DNA from: Paraspadella gotoi | Lineage: Eukaryota; Chaetognatha | Direction of reading: 5' to 3' | NCBI GenBank assembly: GCA_051294375.1 | Contig: CM119264.1 | Coordinates: 30,467,047-30,531,046, forward strand | DNA length: 64,000 nt | Shown: in pieces, positions 20,301 through 31,729 of the stretch | Layout of the letters: each line of letters begins with the position of its first letter | Position numbering within the stretch: the first letter of the stretch is position 1 | Translations under genes and position numbers: made by a program | The notes under the pieces: model-generated | The model's input: the letters and a program-made list of their open reading frames with translations, nothing else | Database searches by the model: none | Told to the model about the DNA's origin: nothing

Positions 20301-20604
20301 CTTCTATTATAGAGCCATATCATATCGGGTCCGGCTCGCTTTTTTTCGCTTTAGAGAAGAGGGGATAGAGAAAAGAGAGAGAGGGATGGAAGCCTATAAA
20401 AGGCCCATTCATATTTGCTTTTAGAGAAGAGGGAAAGGGACATGAGAGAGATAGGGAGTGCCAATAATACTGGTGCAGAGGCTGGATTGGGCCCATTTTG
20501 GGGGAATGGGATGGATGTTCACAGAAGCCTTTATTTGCTTTTAGGAAGGGAGGTTAATAAATTATGGAAAGGAGGTGGAGGAGAAGAGAGAGAGACGAGA
20601 AGAT

Positions 20605-20650
<46 letters not shown>

Positions 20651-21044
20651 GAGAGAGAGAGGGAAGGAAACGAAAGAATCGGAAATAACTAAAAAATGAC
20701 GTTCGTAAAGATATATAGGAACGAGTGGAATGCATGCAGACCTTCTCTCTCTTCTCTCTCTTTTTATTTCTCTTTCTCTCATTCTTCTCCCTCTCTCTCT
20801 CTTCTCTCTCTCTCTCCCCTCTCTCTCCTATTCACTATTTCATCCCTAGGTATTTGTACCTATCAAATTTTAGATACCCTTTTCAAAAGAATGTCATAAA
20901 ATTATGCAGACTTTTAATTAGCTTCCACGCGGAAGATAATGAGGAGCGGGAAGAGAGAATAACTGAAAGAGAGAGAGAGAGAGGGAGAGGGAGAGAGAGA
21001 CAGAAGCTGGAGAATATTAAAACACCCCATCTCGGTTTTTCTCT

Positions 21045-21081
<37 letters not shown>

Positions 21082-21096
21082 CTCTCTCTCTCTCTT

Positions 21097-21146
<50 letters not shown>

Positions 21147-21258
21147 TCTCTCTCTCTCTTGTAAAACAAGCGTTTAATTTCCTCCCAAGTCGGGCAACTC
21201 CCTCCTTCGTAGCATCGACTCCTTAAATACTTTGCTCCTACTTCCCAATCGCTCCTTT
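17395..21258. repeat. Segmental copy A'
   Basis: Gapless second version of copy A in the same orientation. It supplies the sequence missing in the three large gaps of A. It starts with about 50 bp of the CCGGCCAGG minisatellite that lies outside the window for copy A. Differences from A are dominated by one-base indels in both directions, so neither copy can be taken as correct. Confidence 0.9.
19233..19700. other. GA-rich purine tract in A'
   Basis: GAGAGAGGGAGGG-type purine sequence with a short non-repetitive core (19,385-19,430, GAGTTTAGAACTTTAAG). The 117-codon minus frame across it is Ser/Pro/Phe low complexity and not supported as a gene. Confidence 0.6.
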
Positions 21259-22290
21259 TTCCTCTTTTTCCCATTCATTTCGCTCTACTCCCACTTCTGT
21301 TCCGCCTCCTAATTCCCTCCTTTCCGCTCCTACTTTCCTCTTCGCTCCTTCTTCCCTCAATTCAGCTTCATATTCCCCTTATTTTGCTCCTACCTCCCCC
21401 CTCCTTTCCGCCTCTATACCACCCTATTATCCCGCTCCTACTTCCCACTCATACTCCCCCTCCTTTACCGCTCCTACCCCCCTCCTATTCGCTCCTTACT
21501 CCACTCTCTTCCTACTCCCTCTCCCGCTCCTATTCCGCTCCTACACCCTCTTATTCCGCTCCTACTCTCCCTCCTTCCGTCCTAATCCCCTTCCTTCCCC
21601 TCCCTACCACCTCTTATTCCGCTCCCACTCCCCTCCTTATTCGCTTTACTCCCCTCTTTCCGCTCCTACCCCCTCTTATTCGCTCCCACTCCCCTCCTAT
21701 TCGCTTCTATCCCCTTCCTCATTCTGCTCCTACCCCTCTTATTTCCGCTCCCACCCCCCCTCCTATTCGTTTACTCCCCTCCTTTCCGCTCTACCCCCTC
21801 TATTCGCTCCCCTCCCCCTCTATTCGCTTCTACTTCCCCTTCCTTTCCGCTCCAACCCCTCTTATTCCGTCCCACTCCTCCACTTTCGCTTCTACTCCCC
21901 TCCTTTTCGCTCCTACCCCCTCTTATTCCCCCCCCGGCTTCCACTCCCCCTCCTTATCGCTTCTCTCCCCTCTTCGCCTCCAACCCCCTCTTATTCGCTC
22001 CACGTCCCCCACCTATTCGCTTCTACTTCCCCTCCTTTTCCGCTCCTACCCCTCTTATTCCGCTCCACTCCCTCCCTATCGCTTCTATCCCTCCTTTTCC
22101 GTCTTACTCCCCCGGCTCGGGGTCGCTCCTTTCCAACCTCCTCCTACTCCCTTCCTATACCGCTCCTACACCGCTTATTTCCGTTCCTACCAGCCTATTA
22201 TTCGCTCCTACTCCCACTTCATATCCCCGTCCTACTCCCCCTACTCTCCTCTCCTATTCCCCTTCATTCCATTTCTCTTCATCCGCCATA
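21259..22290. repeat. Minisatellite, about 22-bp unit (TATTCCGCTCCTACTCCCCTC)
   Basis: About 45 degenerate units of CTCCTACTCCCCTC(C/T)TATTCCG, varied mainly by indels. It occupies the position of the dynein block of the first series. A 303-codon open frame (Pro/Tyr/Ser/Leu) crosses it on the plus strand and is a repeat by-product, since the indels change its phase repeatedly. Confidence 0.85.
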
Positions 22291-22338
22291 ATTAAAGTCA
22301 ACATTTTTCTGCGTTGGAATTTCCTGGTTCTTACGAAG

Positions 22339-22346
22339 TCTCTCTC

Positions 22347-22419
<73 letters not shown>

Positions 22420-22422
22420 CTC
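22339..22422. repeat. CT microsatellite before B'
   Basis: CT tract with regular TCTTCTC interruptions. It is the counterpart of 9,526-9,590. Confidence 0.85.
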
Positions 22423-22432
22423 CAAACTTTTT

Positions 22433-24565
22433 CGTTTTATTTAATTTTGTTTTTTTTTACTTAAATAAATAAATTTATGTTTTATTTATTACAGAGCCGT
22501 TTCGCGCTTATCGAGTTTCTTTATTGTTTGTTACATGTCTCCCATTTCTGCTCTCTCGAAACAAAGCCTTCGGGCCCGCTTCCATCCTTTGTTATATAAA
22601 TAACGTCCTTTTGTTTTAATAATAATTTAAATTTTTTAGTGATTGAGAGTTCTTTACGATGTCGGTAGACAGAATTATTTTCGTCATTTGCTTGTTTTAT
22701 TTGATTATTTTTCACTTTTTATAGTAATGTATCTATTTTTTAAAAAATTACCGTAATTTTCAGTTTTAAATCTAATTTACTCATCTATCCTGTCTTATAT
22801 TTTGTTCCTTTTTTTTACTCGATAATTCATGTTGTATTTTCTTTTTGTATTATATTTTTTACTTATAATTTCCAAAACTCGTACTTCTAAACTTTTACCG
22901 GTCTTCCCTTTTTCCGTGAGCCTCACCTTCCATCTCTTCACGTTCACAGGTTTCGTCGTGATTTCACTCTCAGGTTTTTCACGTTTTTATCTTTCGTGAG
23001 AAAAAGAAGAAATTAAAAAACCCAATAGAGGAAACAAAAAGAAGAAACAGTAAGAAACAGAAGAAACAGAAACAAGAAACGAAATAAAAAAGCAAAGAAA
23101 TTGCTTTTTTTGTTTGGGATAAGACTTTCTTGAAAGAAAAAAGGGAAAAAAAACAAAATAAAATATTAATGAAAAGAGAATTAGGAGTAGACGGATAGAA
23201 AGACATAAACACAGAAAAAATGAGAAAGGAAAAAGATAGGAGAAATAAACCAAAAAAAGAAAAGAAGAAAGAAAGAAAGAAAAAGATAAATAGAAGAAAT
23301 GGATAATTTTTATTCGCCAATTAAACAAAGGGAAAGAGAGAAAGAACGAAAAGGAACGAAAAAAAAAAAGGATAGAAAAAGAAAGTAAAGACGGGTAAGA
23401 TGGTTGTCATGAATGGAGTTTAAAAAGGGAGAGGTCTGTTAAAGGGGCTGTGGAAGGCGAAAGGTGTTTGGAAGGGAAAGGGAATTCGAAGAAGGGCGAC
23501 TAAGAAGGGAAAGAGGTCTAAAAGGGAAAGGGGGTCTGGAAGGGTACCGGTGGACAAGGGTTTTGGAGCTTCGGTTCGGGTTTCGTTCGGTTAAACCAAT
23601 TTTAATTCAAAATTGAATTTTTCTTCGACGCGCGCGGTGATGCGGCGGCGCCTATTTCGTGACGCGTTGGATTTCCGCCGTGCGCGCGCGCTAATCCGCG
23701 TGACTGAGCGCTAGGTTCCGCGTTAGCGCCGCCACGCACGCTAACGCTTCCAGTCTCTCCTTCCCCTTCTCAATCGAGACAGAGATTTCTTTTCGTTTCG
23801 ATTCCACGATTCCATTTCGATCACGTGACCCCTTCCTGGATCCACGTGACGTTGCGGCGATGTGTTGACTGCAGCTGGTTGGAGAGGTTAGTTGAGGATG
23901 ACATGAGTTCCTGCGGTGATTGTGAGGCGGGAGTTGGCAGAGGGGCGGAGTTGGGAGCCTGGAAAGGTGGTGTGGGTTGAGGGCGAGAGTGGAAAAGGTG
24001 GTTGAATCTCAGCTTGTTCCGTTTGGGCGTCGATTTTAAAACGTTTGCCATTTTTGGCGCCTTTTTTATCCTGCGGCTACATTGGATGGCTTTATGGTTT
24101 GGTCGGGTCTGTTTATAATCTGTTTTTAAATTTATTAAATAATTTGAAGAATGAAGTCATCCAATGATTAATTATTATGGAAAATAAAAATTTTAAAAAT
24201 AATTTTTTTATGCATGTTATTTAATAAGTATTAGGACGCCCAGTTTGGTCTTTGCTTTAGTTTTAATCTTTGTTTAAATACTAAAATACCTTTAAATAAA
24301 AAATCCTATCAATCATTCATTGTAAGTTTGTGGCATGGGAGCTGTTAAATACGTATACTATGAAATAAAAAAAACATTTTTCACAAACCCAACGGATCGA
24401 TCGCTAGTAACTGTTCTCCATTATCTCCCACGTCTTTACCGTTTTGATACTGTATGCGCGTTTCCTCTCCAGTACAACAAGCAAAGGGTGATGAGGATGA
24501 CCAAAGATGCGTATGAACAAGCAGAGAATGATTTACGCCCATGTACAGTGGATCTGGAAAGAGAA
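22433..24565. repeat. Segmental copy B'
   Basis: Second version of block B, without N. It contains the A-rich fill of gap 10,196-10,365, the CpG-rich E-box stretch (about 23,630-23,860) and a single 300-bp unit (24,025-24,335). It joins C' directly. Indel differences from B throughout. Confidence 0.88.
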
Positions 24566-24754
24566 TGATCGCGCCATGTACAGTGAATCTGGAAATAAGA
24601 GAGAATGGATTGGACCGCCTGGTCATTTAAGTCGCAAGAACACACAGTCGGTTTTAAGTGAGCGCGGATCGTGAATGGTCGGCCCTTTCAAACCAACGGA
24701 ACGGCATAAATTCATCGTTCTCTGCTCTTTGACTCTGGTCTCTGTTTGTTGGCT

Positions 24755-24808
<54 letters not shown>

Positions 24809-25633
24809 CTCACTCTCGATTTTTTCTCCAATTCTCTAATTCTATCCACTTGTCTATTTTGCCTCCTCTTCTCTTCATATTCATTTCAACCTGTCTCTTT
24901 TCTCTCTATTTTTTTTCCTCTCTTCTACTCCTCCTATTTCTCTTTACTCCCCTTCACTGTCTCTTTACTTCTAATCTTCCTCGATTTTCTCCTCTTTTGT
25001 CTTCTCCGTTTTACCTCACCGAGTTCTTTTCATTTCATCTTGCATATGCAGTATAATAAATACTAATCATATTGTGTCACTTCATGGTTTCCACTGTATG
25101 TTTTTTTTTCTAATCTTAAAGTAAGAATAGCTTGTAATATTCAATGCCAATTTATTTCGTCTACACACATATTTTTACTCTATTCTTCCTTTCTCTACTT
25201 TCTCTTCTCCTCTTCTCTCTTCTCTTCTTTCTCTCTCGCTCTCCCTCTAGTTATTTCACGCCGAATTAAAAAATTCGTCATGAAAACGGATTTTTTTTTT
25301 CTGCGGAGCGATCTGAATTCCGCAGGAGGACAACGACGACGACGACTCCGACGACGACGATTGACGACGACCGATGACGACGACGATGAGGGAATGACCA
25401 TTATGGTTTTCGATCCAAGATTCACTGGATTGTAAAATTGATATTAAATGTAAGGATATAGCAGATACATATGTTATCGGTAAAATCATTTCTGTCCAAA
25501 GGTTAGGAGAATGAAAATCATAAATAATATTGTGATTTATCAAATTCACAATAGTTTTACGTGAAGTATTTTTTGATTCAACTTTGAAGATATGTAGCTT
25601 TAAAATATAATAATTAAAAAAAAGGATAGAAAT

Positions 25634-25680
<47 letters not shown>

Positions 25681-26226
25681 AGAGAGAGAGAGAGAAGAGA
25701 GATAGCAAAAAAGATATACCATTATGCTATTCTCTCTCTTGGCGGCGACCGTGCGAGCGAGGGTCTCTGCCCTCGCGACCTCAAGCGGCATAAATCTGTT
25801 GTTTCTTGTTCTGTTATGACGAGATCGCGCCCCTCTCTGTCTCTATCTCTCTCTTTCTCTAGATTCTCCTCTTTTCTCTTTCTCACTCTCTTTCTCTCTC
25901 TAAATCTTAGGTTGCCGCCGCGAGTTTATCGCGGTAGCAACTCTTAAAAGTCACTTTTTCGGTCGGTCTGTCGGTTTCTCAGTTTCTTTCAGTCGGTATG
26001 TCTGTTCATCCTGCTCTTGGTCCCACTTATGTTAAAAATGAATATTAATTCGCCTATATTTGGATGCTTCAATTGTAAGACAAGAAAAAACCTCAATTTC
26101 TAAATGGGACCGCTTGCGCTGCTTTAAGAAATCCTAAAACTATAAGGAATGGATTTTAATGCAGTGCATGCCATAATACATGCTTAAGATTTTTTAGACA
26201 TGTCAGGTCATTGTCATGTCTATCAT
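24566..26226. repeat. Segmental copy C'
   Basis: Second version of block C. The 20-bp phrase CATGTACAGTGRATCTGGAA occurs twice within about 35 bp at the B'-C' border. In the first series the two occurrences are 2.9 kb apart (11,786 and 14,691). Confidence 0.88.
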
Positions 26227-26280
26227 GTGATTCAAAGGAAATAAACGTCAAAATAAAAGTCACTTGCGGCGCAATTCATT
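25910..26280 (+). mobile_element. MITE-like TIR element M, copy 3 (both ends)
   Basis: The 5' end GTTGCCGCCGCGAG folds with CGCGGTAGCAAC. The body has AAGTCACTTTTTCGGTCGG, TCCCACTTATG, CTAAAACTATAAGG and GCAGTGCATGCC. The 3' end AAGTCACTTGCGGCGCAAT carries the inverted terminal word. It closely follows copy 1 at 38,216-38,527. Confidence 0.65.
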
Positions 26281-26289
26281 GGAATCGAC

Positions 26290-26560
26290 ATCTTGTTTTT
26301 CTCTCTCTCTCTCTTTTCTATCTTACTTTTCTCCCTTTCCCTTCTGTCTCTTTTTTCTCTTTCTCTCCCCAACCTCTCTCTCTCTTCCTCACTCCTCCCT
26401 CTCTCTCTCTCTCACCCTACCTCTATCTCTTTTATTCTCCCTTCTCCCTCCCCCACTATTTTTTCTCCCTCCCCCCACTTCTCTCTCTTTCCTCTCTCCC
26501 TCTTCCACTCACTCTCTTCCCCACTCACTCTACTCTCCCCACTCTCTCTCTATCCCCCAA
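26290..26560. repeat. CT-rich tract
   Basis: Imperfect CT/CCCT sequence, the reverse complement of the GA-rich tract at 16,430-16,690. Its long open frames are Ser/Leu/Pro repeats and not genes. Confidence 0.8.
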
Positions 26561-26634
26561 CCATTCTTTTTTTATTTGTTTGTTTCGTCTTTGAATAATC
26601 TGCTCCCGCTAAAATTTTTTTCGTTCGGGTCGCG

Positions 26635-26925
26635 TCGGTCGGTCGGCTCGGTCGGTCGCGTCGGTCGGTCGGTCGGTCGGTCGGTCGGTCGGTCGGCGGT
26701 CGGTTCGGGTCGACGTCGTCTGCGGTCGGTCGGTCGCGTCCCTGGTCGGTCGGGTCGGTGTCGGCGGTCATATTCGCACATATCGTCGGGTCGGTCGGTT
26801 CGGTCGGATCGGTCGGGTTCGGGTTCGGATCCGCGTTCGAGGTTTCGGTCGGTTCGGTCGGCATCGGTCTCGGTCGGTTCGGTTCGGTCGGATCGGGCGG
26901 TCGAGTCGGTCGGTCTCTCGCCCCT
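26635..26925. repeat. (CGGT)n tetranucleotide array, about 290 bp
   Basis: CGGTCGGTCGGT with CGGTTCGGTCGGATCGG variants. Open frames of 150-250 codons on both strands (Gly/Arg/Ser/Val or Thr/Asp/Arg/Pro) are artefacts of a 4-bp unit that rotates through three frames without stops. Confidence 0.9.
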
Positions 26926-27119
26926 GATTTCGTTATTTTTTCTCTCCGTTTTTGTTTTGTTTTCTTTTTTTCTGGTTTTTCTTCTTTCGTCTCTTTGTTT
27001 TTGTCCCATGGAATCGACTCGTTCCATTTCGGCATAATTCTCTGTTAGCCCTCCCAGCCTCCTATCGTCACTATTATCCGAAAGCGCTCAATTTAGATTC
27101 ATAATTCTCAAACTTCAAT

Positions 27120-27335
27120 TTTATTCTTAATATCTCTCTCTAATCTCTTTCCAAAAGTTTAATCTAATACTTAACCCTTGTTCTAATTCTAATCTCTAAA
27201 CTTATTTTCATACTTTAAACTCTAATCTTTAACTCTAATCCATATACAAAACTTTAACAGACTAAACCTAAAAACGAACTTAATTCTGAATTAAAGTTGA
27301 AATGGGCTGCTTTCGAAAAAGAGGGTCTTCCCCTC
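27120..27335 (+). repeat. Dispersed repeat T, locus 2
   Basis: TCTAATC, CTTAACC and CTAAACC hexamer-like words, then TTAATTCTGAATTAAAG and AAATGGGCTGCTTTCG. Confidence 0.55.
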
Positions 27336-27789
27336 CCAAAATCGATTTCTTCTCTTTTTTTCTCTGACCCTCAAAAGAAATCATAACTTCTCGTCATTGA
27401 GACAAAGCTCTTTCATATATTTTCTCTTCTTTTTGCTTACCACCCTGAATACTGCTTGTTTAAAATTCATGCTGAGATTCTCAGTTTATTTTTTTGCAGA
27501 TTGTCATTTACTCACCCTTCCGAAGTTAATGATACTATTTATACTATTTTACAGTTTACATTGTACAAACGACTTTCTTGGTCAGGTTAGGTTAAAGATT
27601 AGGTTGGGGATTAGTTTAGGGATTTAAGGTTAGATATTTAAAGCTAAAATTAAGGTTAAAAATTTAATTTTGGTAAAAGATGAACTAAATGGTGACTATT
27701 ATTATTACTTATTCATATATTATTATTATTATATTATTATTATTACTTATTATTATTTATTATATATTAATTCATTATTATTCACAGGC

Positions 27790-28090
27790 AACGCCCTTTC
27801 CCAGTCTTTCCTCTCATTTCACCCTTTGACCTCTCTCTTCCAGAAGGACTCCGCTCTCTCCGACCACCAGATGCGCTGAGCTGACGCAAGTCTTCCACGC
27901 TCGCCGCAACGCGTTCGGTCGCCACCGCACTCGCCGCCGTCTTTTGTTTTTTAGGTCGCGACGCGAAGGGCGCTTCGGGTCCGCGCGCGGCGGCGCGGCG
28001 CGCGGAACCGTGGCCGGGTACCGTACAGGAATATCTCCATCTCGACTGGGCAACCTCTTTTCCGGTTGCGTTGTGATTTTGCGTGTAGAT
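27790..28090 (+). CDS. GC-rich open segment, possible exon of unknown gene
   Basis: An AT-rich region gives way abruptly to a GC- and CpG-rich 200-bp segment (27,880-28,070). One plus frame is open for about 70 codons (fragments QVFHARRNAFGRHR and GYRTGISPSRLGNLFSG), and a minus frame of 79 codons is also open. An acceptor-like TCTCTCTTCCAG precedes it at about 27,842. I recognise no domain. It may be an exon, a CpG-island remnant or chance. Confidence 0.25.
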
Positions 28091-28271
28091 ATGGTTGTTG
28101 GTTGAAATAGAAGATAAGAAAGCAGAAAAGAGAAACGAAAAAATATATATATTCCTAAATCTTAACTTAATATTTATTAAATATACTCATTTTAATTTTT
28201 AAGAAACTTTTTCCTAAAGGCACTTGATTTTCCTCTCGGCCTAAATAGATCTAATTTCTCTCTCCTTTATT

Positions 28272-28317
28272 NNNNNNNNNNNNNNNNNNNNNNNNNNNNN
28301 NNNNNNNNNNNNNNNNN
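28272..28317. other. Assembly gap, 46 N
   Basis: It lies at the left edge of the CTAACC tract of dispersed repeat T, locus 3. Confidence 0.95.
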
Positions 28318-28510
28318 ACCGTTACTCTTAATTTTTAACCCCAACCTCTAACCCGAAATGCTAGTCCCTAACCCAAATACCTAACCCTAATCACTAATCT
28401 AAATCCCTGACTCTAATCCTTACCTTCCGCCTTATTTTTAATTAAAGAAAATTTATCTAATTCCGAATTCAAGATAAAATGGGTCTTTCTTGGAAAGTAA
28501 GGGCATCGAT
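28318..28510 (+). repeat. Dispersed repeat T, locus 3
   Basis: AACCCCAACC, CTAACCCTAATC and similar words, then the tail CTAATTCCGAATTC, AAGATAAAATGGG and GGAAAGTAAGGGC. Confidence 0.65.
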
Positions 28511-28654
28511 TCACTCTATAAATAACGCATCTTGCCGCTCATTTTTGATACGCTCTAGTTGTTTATGTTCGACACCAGCAAGATAGCTTAATTAATAACT
28601 GAATGAAAGGATGCTTTTTATATCGCTTGCGGGTCTCCGAAATTATTCAATCAT

Positions 28655-28795
28655 GAGTTTCTCAAAGTCTCGATTAACTCTCAGAGCAACTGGCTTCCCC
28701 TATTAATGAAGTGGGGTAATTTATTTTCAGTTGTACAAATTGGATAAAATAACTACTCCTTTTAGTATTAGATTGGGTAATTCTATACTGATTTT
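28655..28795 (+). repeat. Dispersed repeat P, copy 1
   Basis: CAAAGTCTCGATTAACTCTC, AGAGCAACTGG and TAGTATTAGATTGGG correspond in order to words at 39,025-39,135. Divergence is by substitution as well as indel, so this is an old repeat. Confidence 0.45.
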
Positions 28796-28799
28796 GTGT

Positions 28800-29120
28800 T
28801 TTACCTTCATAACCTGGCACAATGAATACTAAAGGAAAAGATAAAGAGAAGCTCAAGCGAACGAAATAGTGAATTTAACTCAAGATAATGTTTGACTTCA
28901 TATTCTTTCCTCGTGAGTTCAAGAGAGGGTCTAGATTCGCCCCCCCCCTTTTTTTTGGTGCCAAGACCCTCAACCCAATTCCTACTACTTCCCTGGCAAA
29001 ACTCAAAAGTGAAAAACCTCTTCGTTTTGTTTTGATTTCATTTCCTTCTTGTTTTGTCTTTCATCTTTGTTTTTTTTTCTTCTTCTTCAAATTTATTTTC
29101 TTGTTTTTATAATTCGAACT
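28800..29120. other. No gene seen
   Basis: AT-rich sequence with short frames only. A 74-codon plus frame at 28,888 ends in T-rich low complexity and is not supported. Confidence 0.5.
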
Positions 29121-29290
29121 CGGGAGGAGGAAGAAGAGGAGGAGGAGGAGGAGGGAGGAAGAGGAGGAGGTTGAGGAGGAGGGAGGAAGAGGAAAAGAAA
29201 AGAGGGAAAAACGTACGAAAAAAGGAGGAAAAAGAAAAGAGAGAGGAATAAAGAGAAAGAAGAAAAGTAAAGAAAAAAAAATAGGAGATA
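29120..29290. repeat. GGA/GAA purine tract
   Basis: GAGGAGGAGGAG grading into GAAAAGAAAAG. It immediately follows a TTC-rich pyrimidine stretch (29,060-29,105), giving a short fold-back potential. Confidence 0.75.
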
Positions 29291-29649
29291 AAAATGAAAA
29301 AAAACCTGTAAGAAAAAAGAATAATTTTAAATAAGAAAAAATGATAAAACAATATGAGATTTTATGTATTAAAAAAAAGAACATCTTTATAGCTTATTAT
29401 AATTTTCCCAAAAATTGTTTTTTTAAAAAGACGTAACAAAAGAATCTAATGACTCGGAAAAAATGGAAAAGAAAAAAGCGAAAAAAGGAAAAAGAAATAA
29501 AAAATGGAAATGACGGGAGTCATAAAAGGAAAAATGGGAAAAATGGGAAAAAAATGGAAAAATGGAGTTAAAATTGAGTGACGTTTGACAGTAAAAGTAT
29601 GAAAAGAGAAAAAGGTTCTTTTTTCCGAGAGTGCCCATTTCTGTTGGTT

Positions 29650-29865
29650 TATCCCAAATTTTAAATTTTACTCTAAATATTTAACCCAAACTTATACTTA
29701 AACTTGTAACCCAATCCATAACCCTACTCCATATTATTTTCCTTAATTTCTAACCCGAACTCTAAACTGAAATGATAGTCCTCTAAACAAAATCCTTAAC
29801 GAAAAAAAATCACCCATTTCCAAATTTAAGATAAAATGGGGCATTCTGGAAAATAAGGCCGAGGA
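29650..29865 (+). repeat. Dispersed repeat T, locus 4
   Basis: TTAACCC, TAACCC and ATAACCCTACTCC words, then the tail CATTTCCAAATTT, AAGATAAAATGGGGC and CTGGAAAATAAGGCC. Confidence 0.65.
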
Positions 29866-30756
29866 GGGTTTAGAAAAAAAAAAAATTTAGAGAATAAAAA
29901 AAAAAGAGATATTAAGTTTTAATAAAAGGCTCACGTTTAAACGAATGTTTTTACGAAACATTCTGAACTTAAAAAATTAATAATAATATCTTTCGCTTGA
30001 TCTTCATTAGTTAGTATGAAGCTTACTTCATTTAAAAACGGTAGTCTCAAGTTATCTCCTTCTTATCACTTAGAAACTTCCTGGTAAATTTCTATGAGTT
30101 AAAAAATACGGTAAGACATGGTTTCTTTCAATGATTGTTTATCTAATCTCATTAACTGCGTAATTTTAGATATAAGTATGTTCGAATTTTTATGGTAAAG
30201 ATAATTTTTAAAGATCGAATTCCTCATAAGAATCTTCAACGTCTTTTACTTACATAAAAGTTTTTAGGTAAGACGCCACATTATCTGATACAATTTTTTT
30301 TTTCTTCATACGCTTTCCCTGATTATTTTTCTTCACTTTCTTTTCTTCTCTTTCTTTATATTTTCCTCTTCCTCTTTCTCCCTTACTTCTCACTCTGTCA
30401 CTTACCATTTTTTCGGCCCCTACCTTTTTCTGCCACTAATGCACTTTCCTTACCTTTTTCTCTACTTCTCTCTTTCTCTTTATTTTCCCCTCTTTTTCTT
30501 TCCAATTTTCCCATCATTTCCTACCTTATATTGTCTCAACTATTTTTCCCTCCCCATTTGCCTATTTTTTTTTGCTTTGGCCCCCTCTTTCATTTTCTTC
30601 TCCTTCTCTTTTTCTTGTTTTCTCTTTCCTCTTCCCTCTCACAACGTTTACATTGAGCCATATCAAAGAAAATCTTTAATATGCATTATAAGAAAAGAAA
30701 ATGAACGATAGCGCATGATTTTTTCTTTCAATTTTGGTTGCCTAGCAAATTTAGTA
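29866..30756. other. AT-rich intergenic DNA, no gene seen
   Basis: AT-rich to 30,300, then pyrimidine-rich (30,300-30,650). The 90-codon plus frame at 30,439 is Phe/Ser/Leu/Pro low complexity. Confidence 0.55.
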
Positions 30757-30801
30757 AATCGACAGATTTTGCGCGAAAAGTTTTCCGAAAATCTGTCGAT
30801 T
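30757..30801. repeat. Perfect inverted repeat, 14-bp arms
   Basis: AATCGACAGATTTT (30,757-30,770) and AAAATCTGTCGATT (30,788-30,801) are exact reverse complements around a 17-nt loop that itself contains GAAAAGTTTTC. It stands alone in AT-rich unique sequence. Confidence 0.85.
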
Positions 30802-31635
30802 CTGAGAAAAACAAGATCCTGACGCTTTCCATTGGCTTAAAAGGATGCGGTTTTTTTTGTTTTATCAAACGTCAGTAAGTACCCCATCTTTTAAAACTAA
30901 TAAAAGAGTTGAAAATATTTTCTTTATCATAAATAAAAATGCAAGTCACAAAAAGTCACAAATTAAAAGTTGTCTCTTTTAAAAAATTATTTGTGGCTAA
31001 AAACGAAAAGAAGTTTTTTTGATAATTTTGTAGGTGTTAAAAGCTTATTCTGTGGACTAATATTTTCTGTTAGTTTAGCCAATTTAAACATTTTTGTTTA
31101 ATAAATTATAATAAAAACTAAAAATGCAACTTTTTGACTTGTCAATTTAAAATTAATTCAATAAGTGAACACTATGAATGATATAAGAAAAATATTTTAC
31201 TCAAGGGTGAAGAAGATAAGGAAGAAAGGAATTCCAAATAAAAAAATTTTCTCACTTTCCTTGGCATTCAAATTTGAAGACGAAAGTGAAAATGGACAAA
31301 AATGGACATGATTTTTTTTTCCTAAAAGTTGCAAAAAATGTTACTCTTATATGATTAGAAATAGCTGGAGATGGTTTTTAACACCAATCCGTATTTCGTC
31401 CTAATTTATATTATGGTTCAAATTAAATTAATTTTTGAATAGTAATTGAACAATCCTGGAAAAAGTAGTTTTTCTCTGAATGCGAGGATTCGTAAAGCAG
31501 AGGCAAAAAAATATGAATTAAAAAAGGGAAAAATTTGTGAATCCTCTGTGAAAATTGAAGAGTGAAAAAGTTGGAAGGAAAAAATTGAAGAGATAAACTC
31601 ATGTAATTTTGACAGAAATGAGGGTAGTGAAGGAG
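30802..31635. other. AT-rich intergenic DNA, no gene seen
   Basis: No frame above about 40 codons with protein-like composition and no recognisable RNA gene. Confidence 0.5.
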
Positions 31636-31680
31636 GGGGGAGGGAGAGAGAGAGAGAGAAAGAGATAGAGAGAAAGAGAT

Positions 31681-31725
<45 letters not shown>
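31636..31725. repeat. GA microsatellite
   Basis: GGGAGGG followed by GAGAGA with regular AGATAGAGAGAAAG interruptions, then about 20 pure GA units. It abuts repeat T, locus 5. Confidence 0.9.
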
Positions 31726-31729
31726 CCTT

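Noticed and set aside
21384-22295. 303-codon plus-strand open frame rich in Pro, Tyr and Ser
   Set aside because: It lies entirely in a 22-bp CT-rich minisatellite with frequent indels. Low T-A-A/T-A-G content keeps it open, and the reading phase relative to the unit keeps changing.
1-26640. Ancient segmental duplication or tandem gene amplification
   Set aside because: Differences are mainly one-base indels with few substitutions, and joins coincide with N gaps and simple repeats, so an assembly or haplotype origin is more likely.
26264-27037. Long open frames on both strands (Gly/Arg/Ser/Val and Thr/Asp/Arg/Pro repeats)
   Set aside because: They translate a CGGT/CCGA tetranucleotide array that contains no stop codons in any frame.
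28318-28440. True telomeric repeat
   Set aside because: The hexamers are irregular mixtures of CTAATC, CTAACC and CTAACCC, and the same tract is repeatedly linked to a fixed tail, so it is scored as a dispersed repeat.
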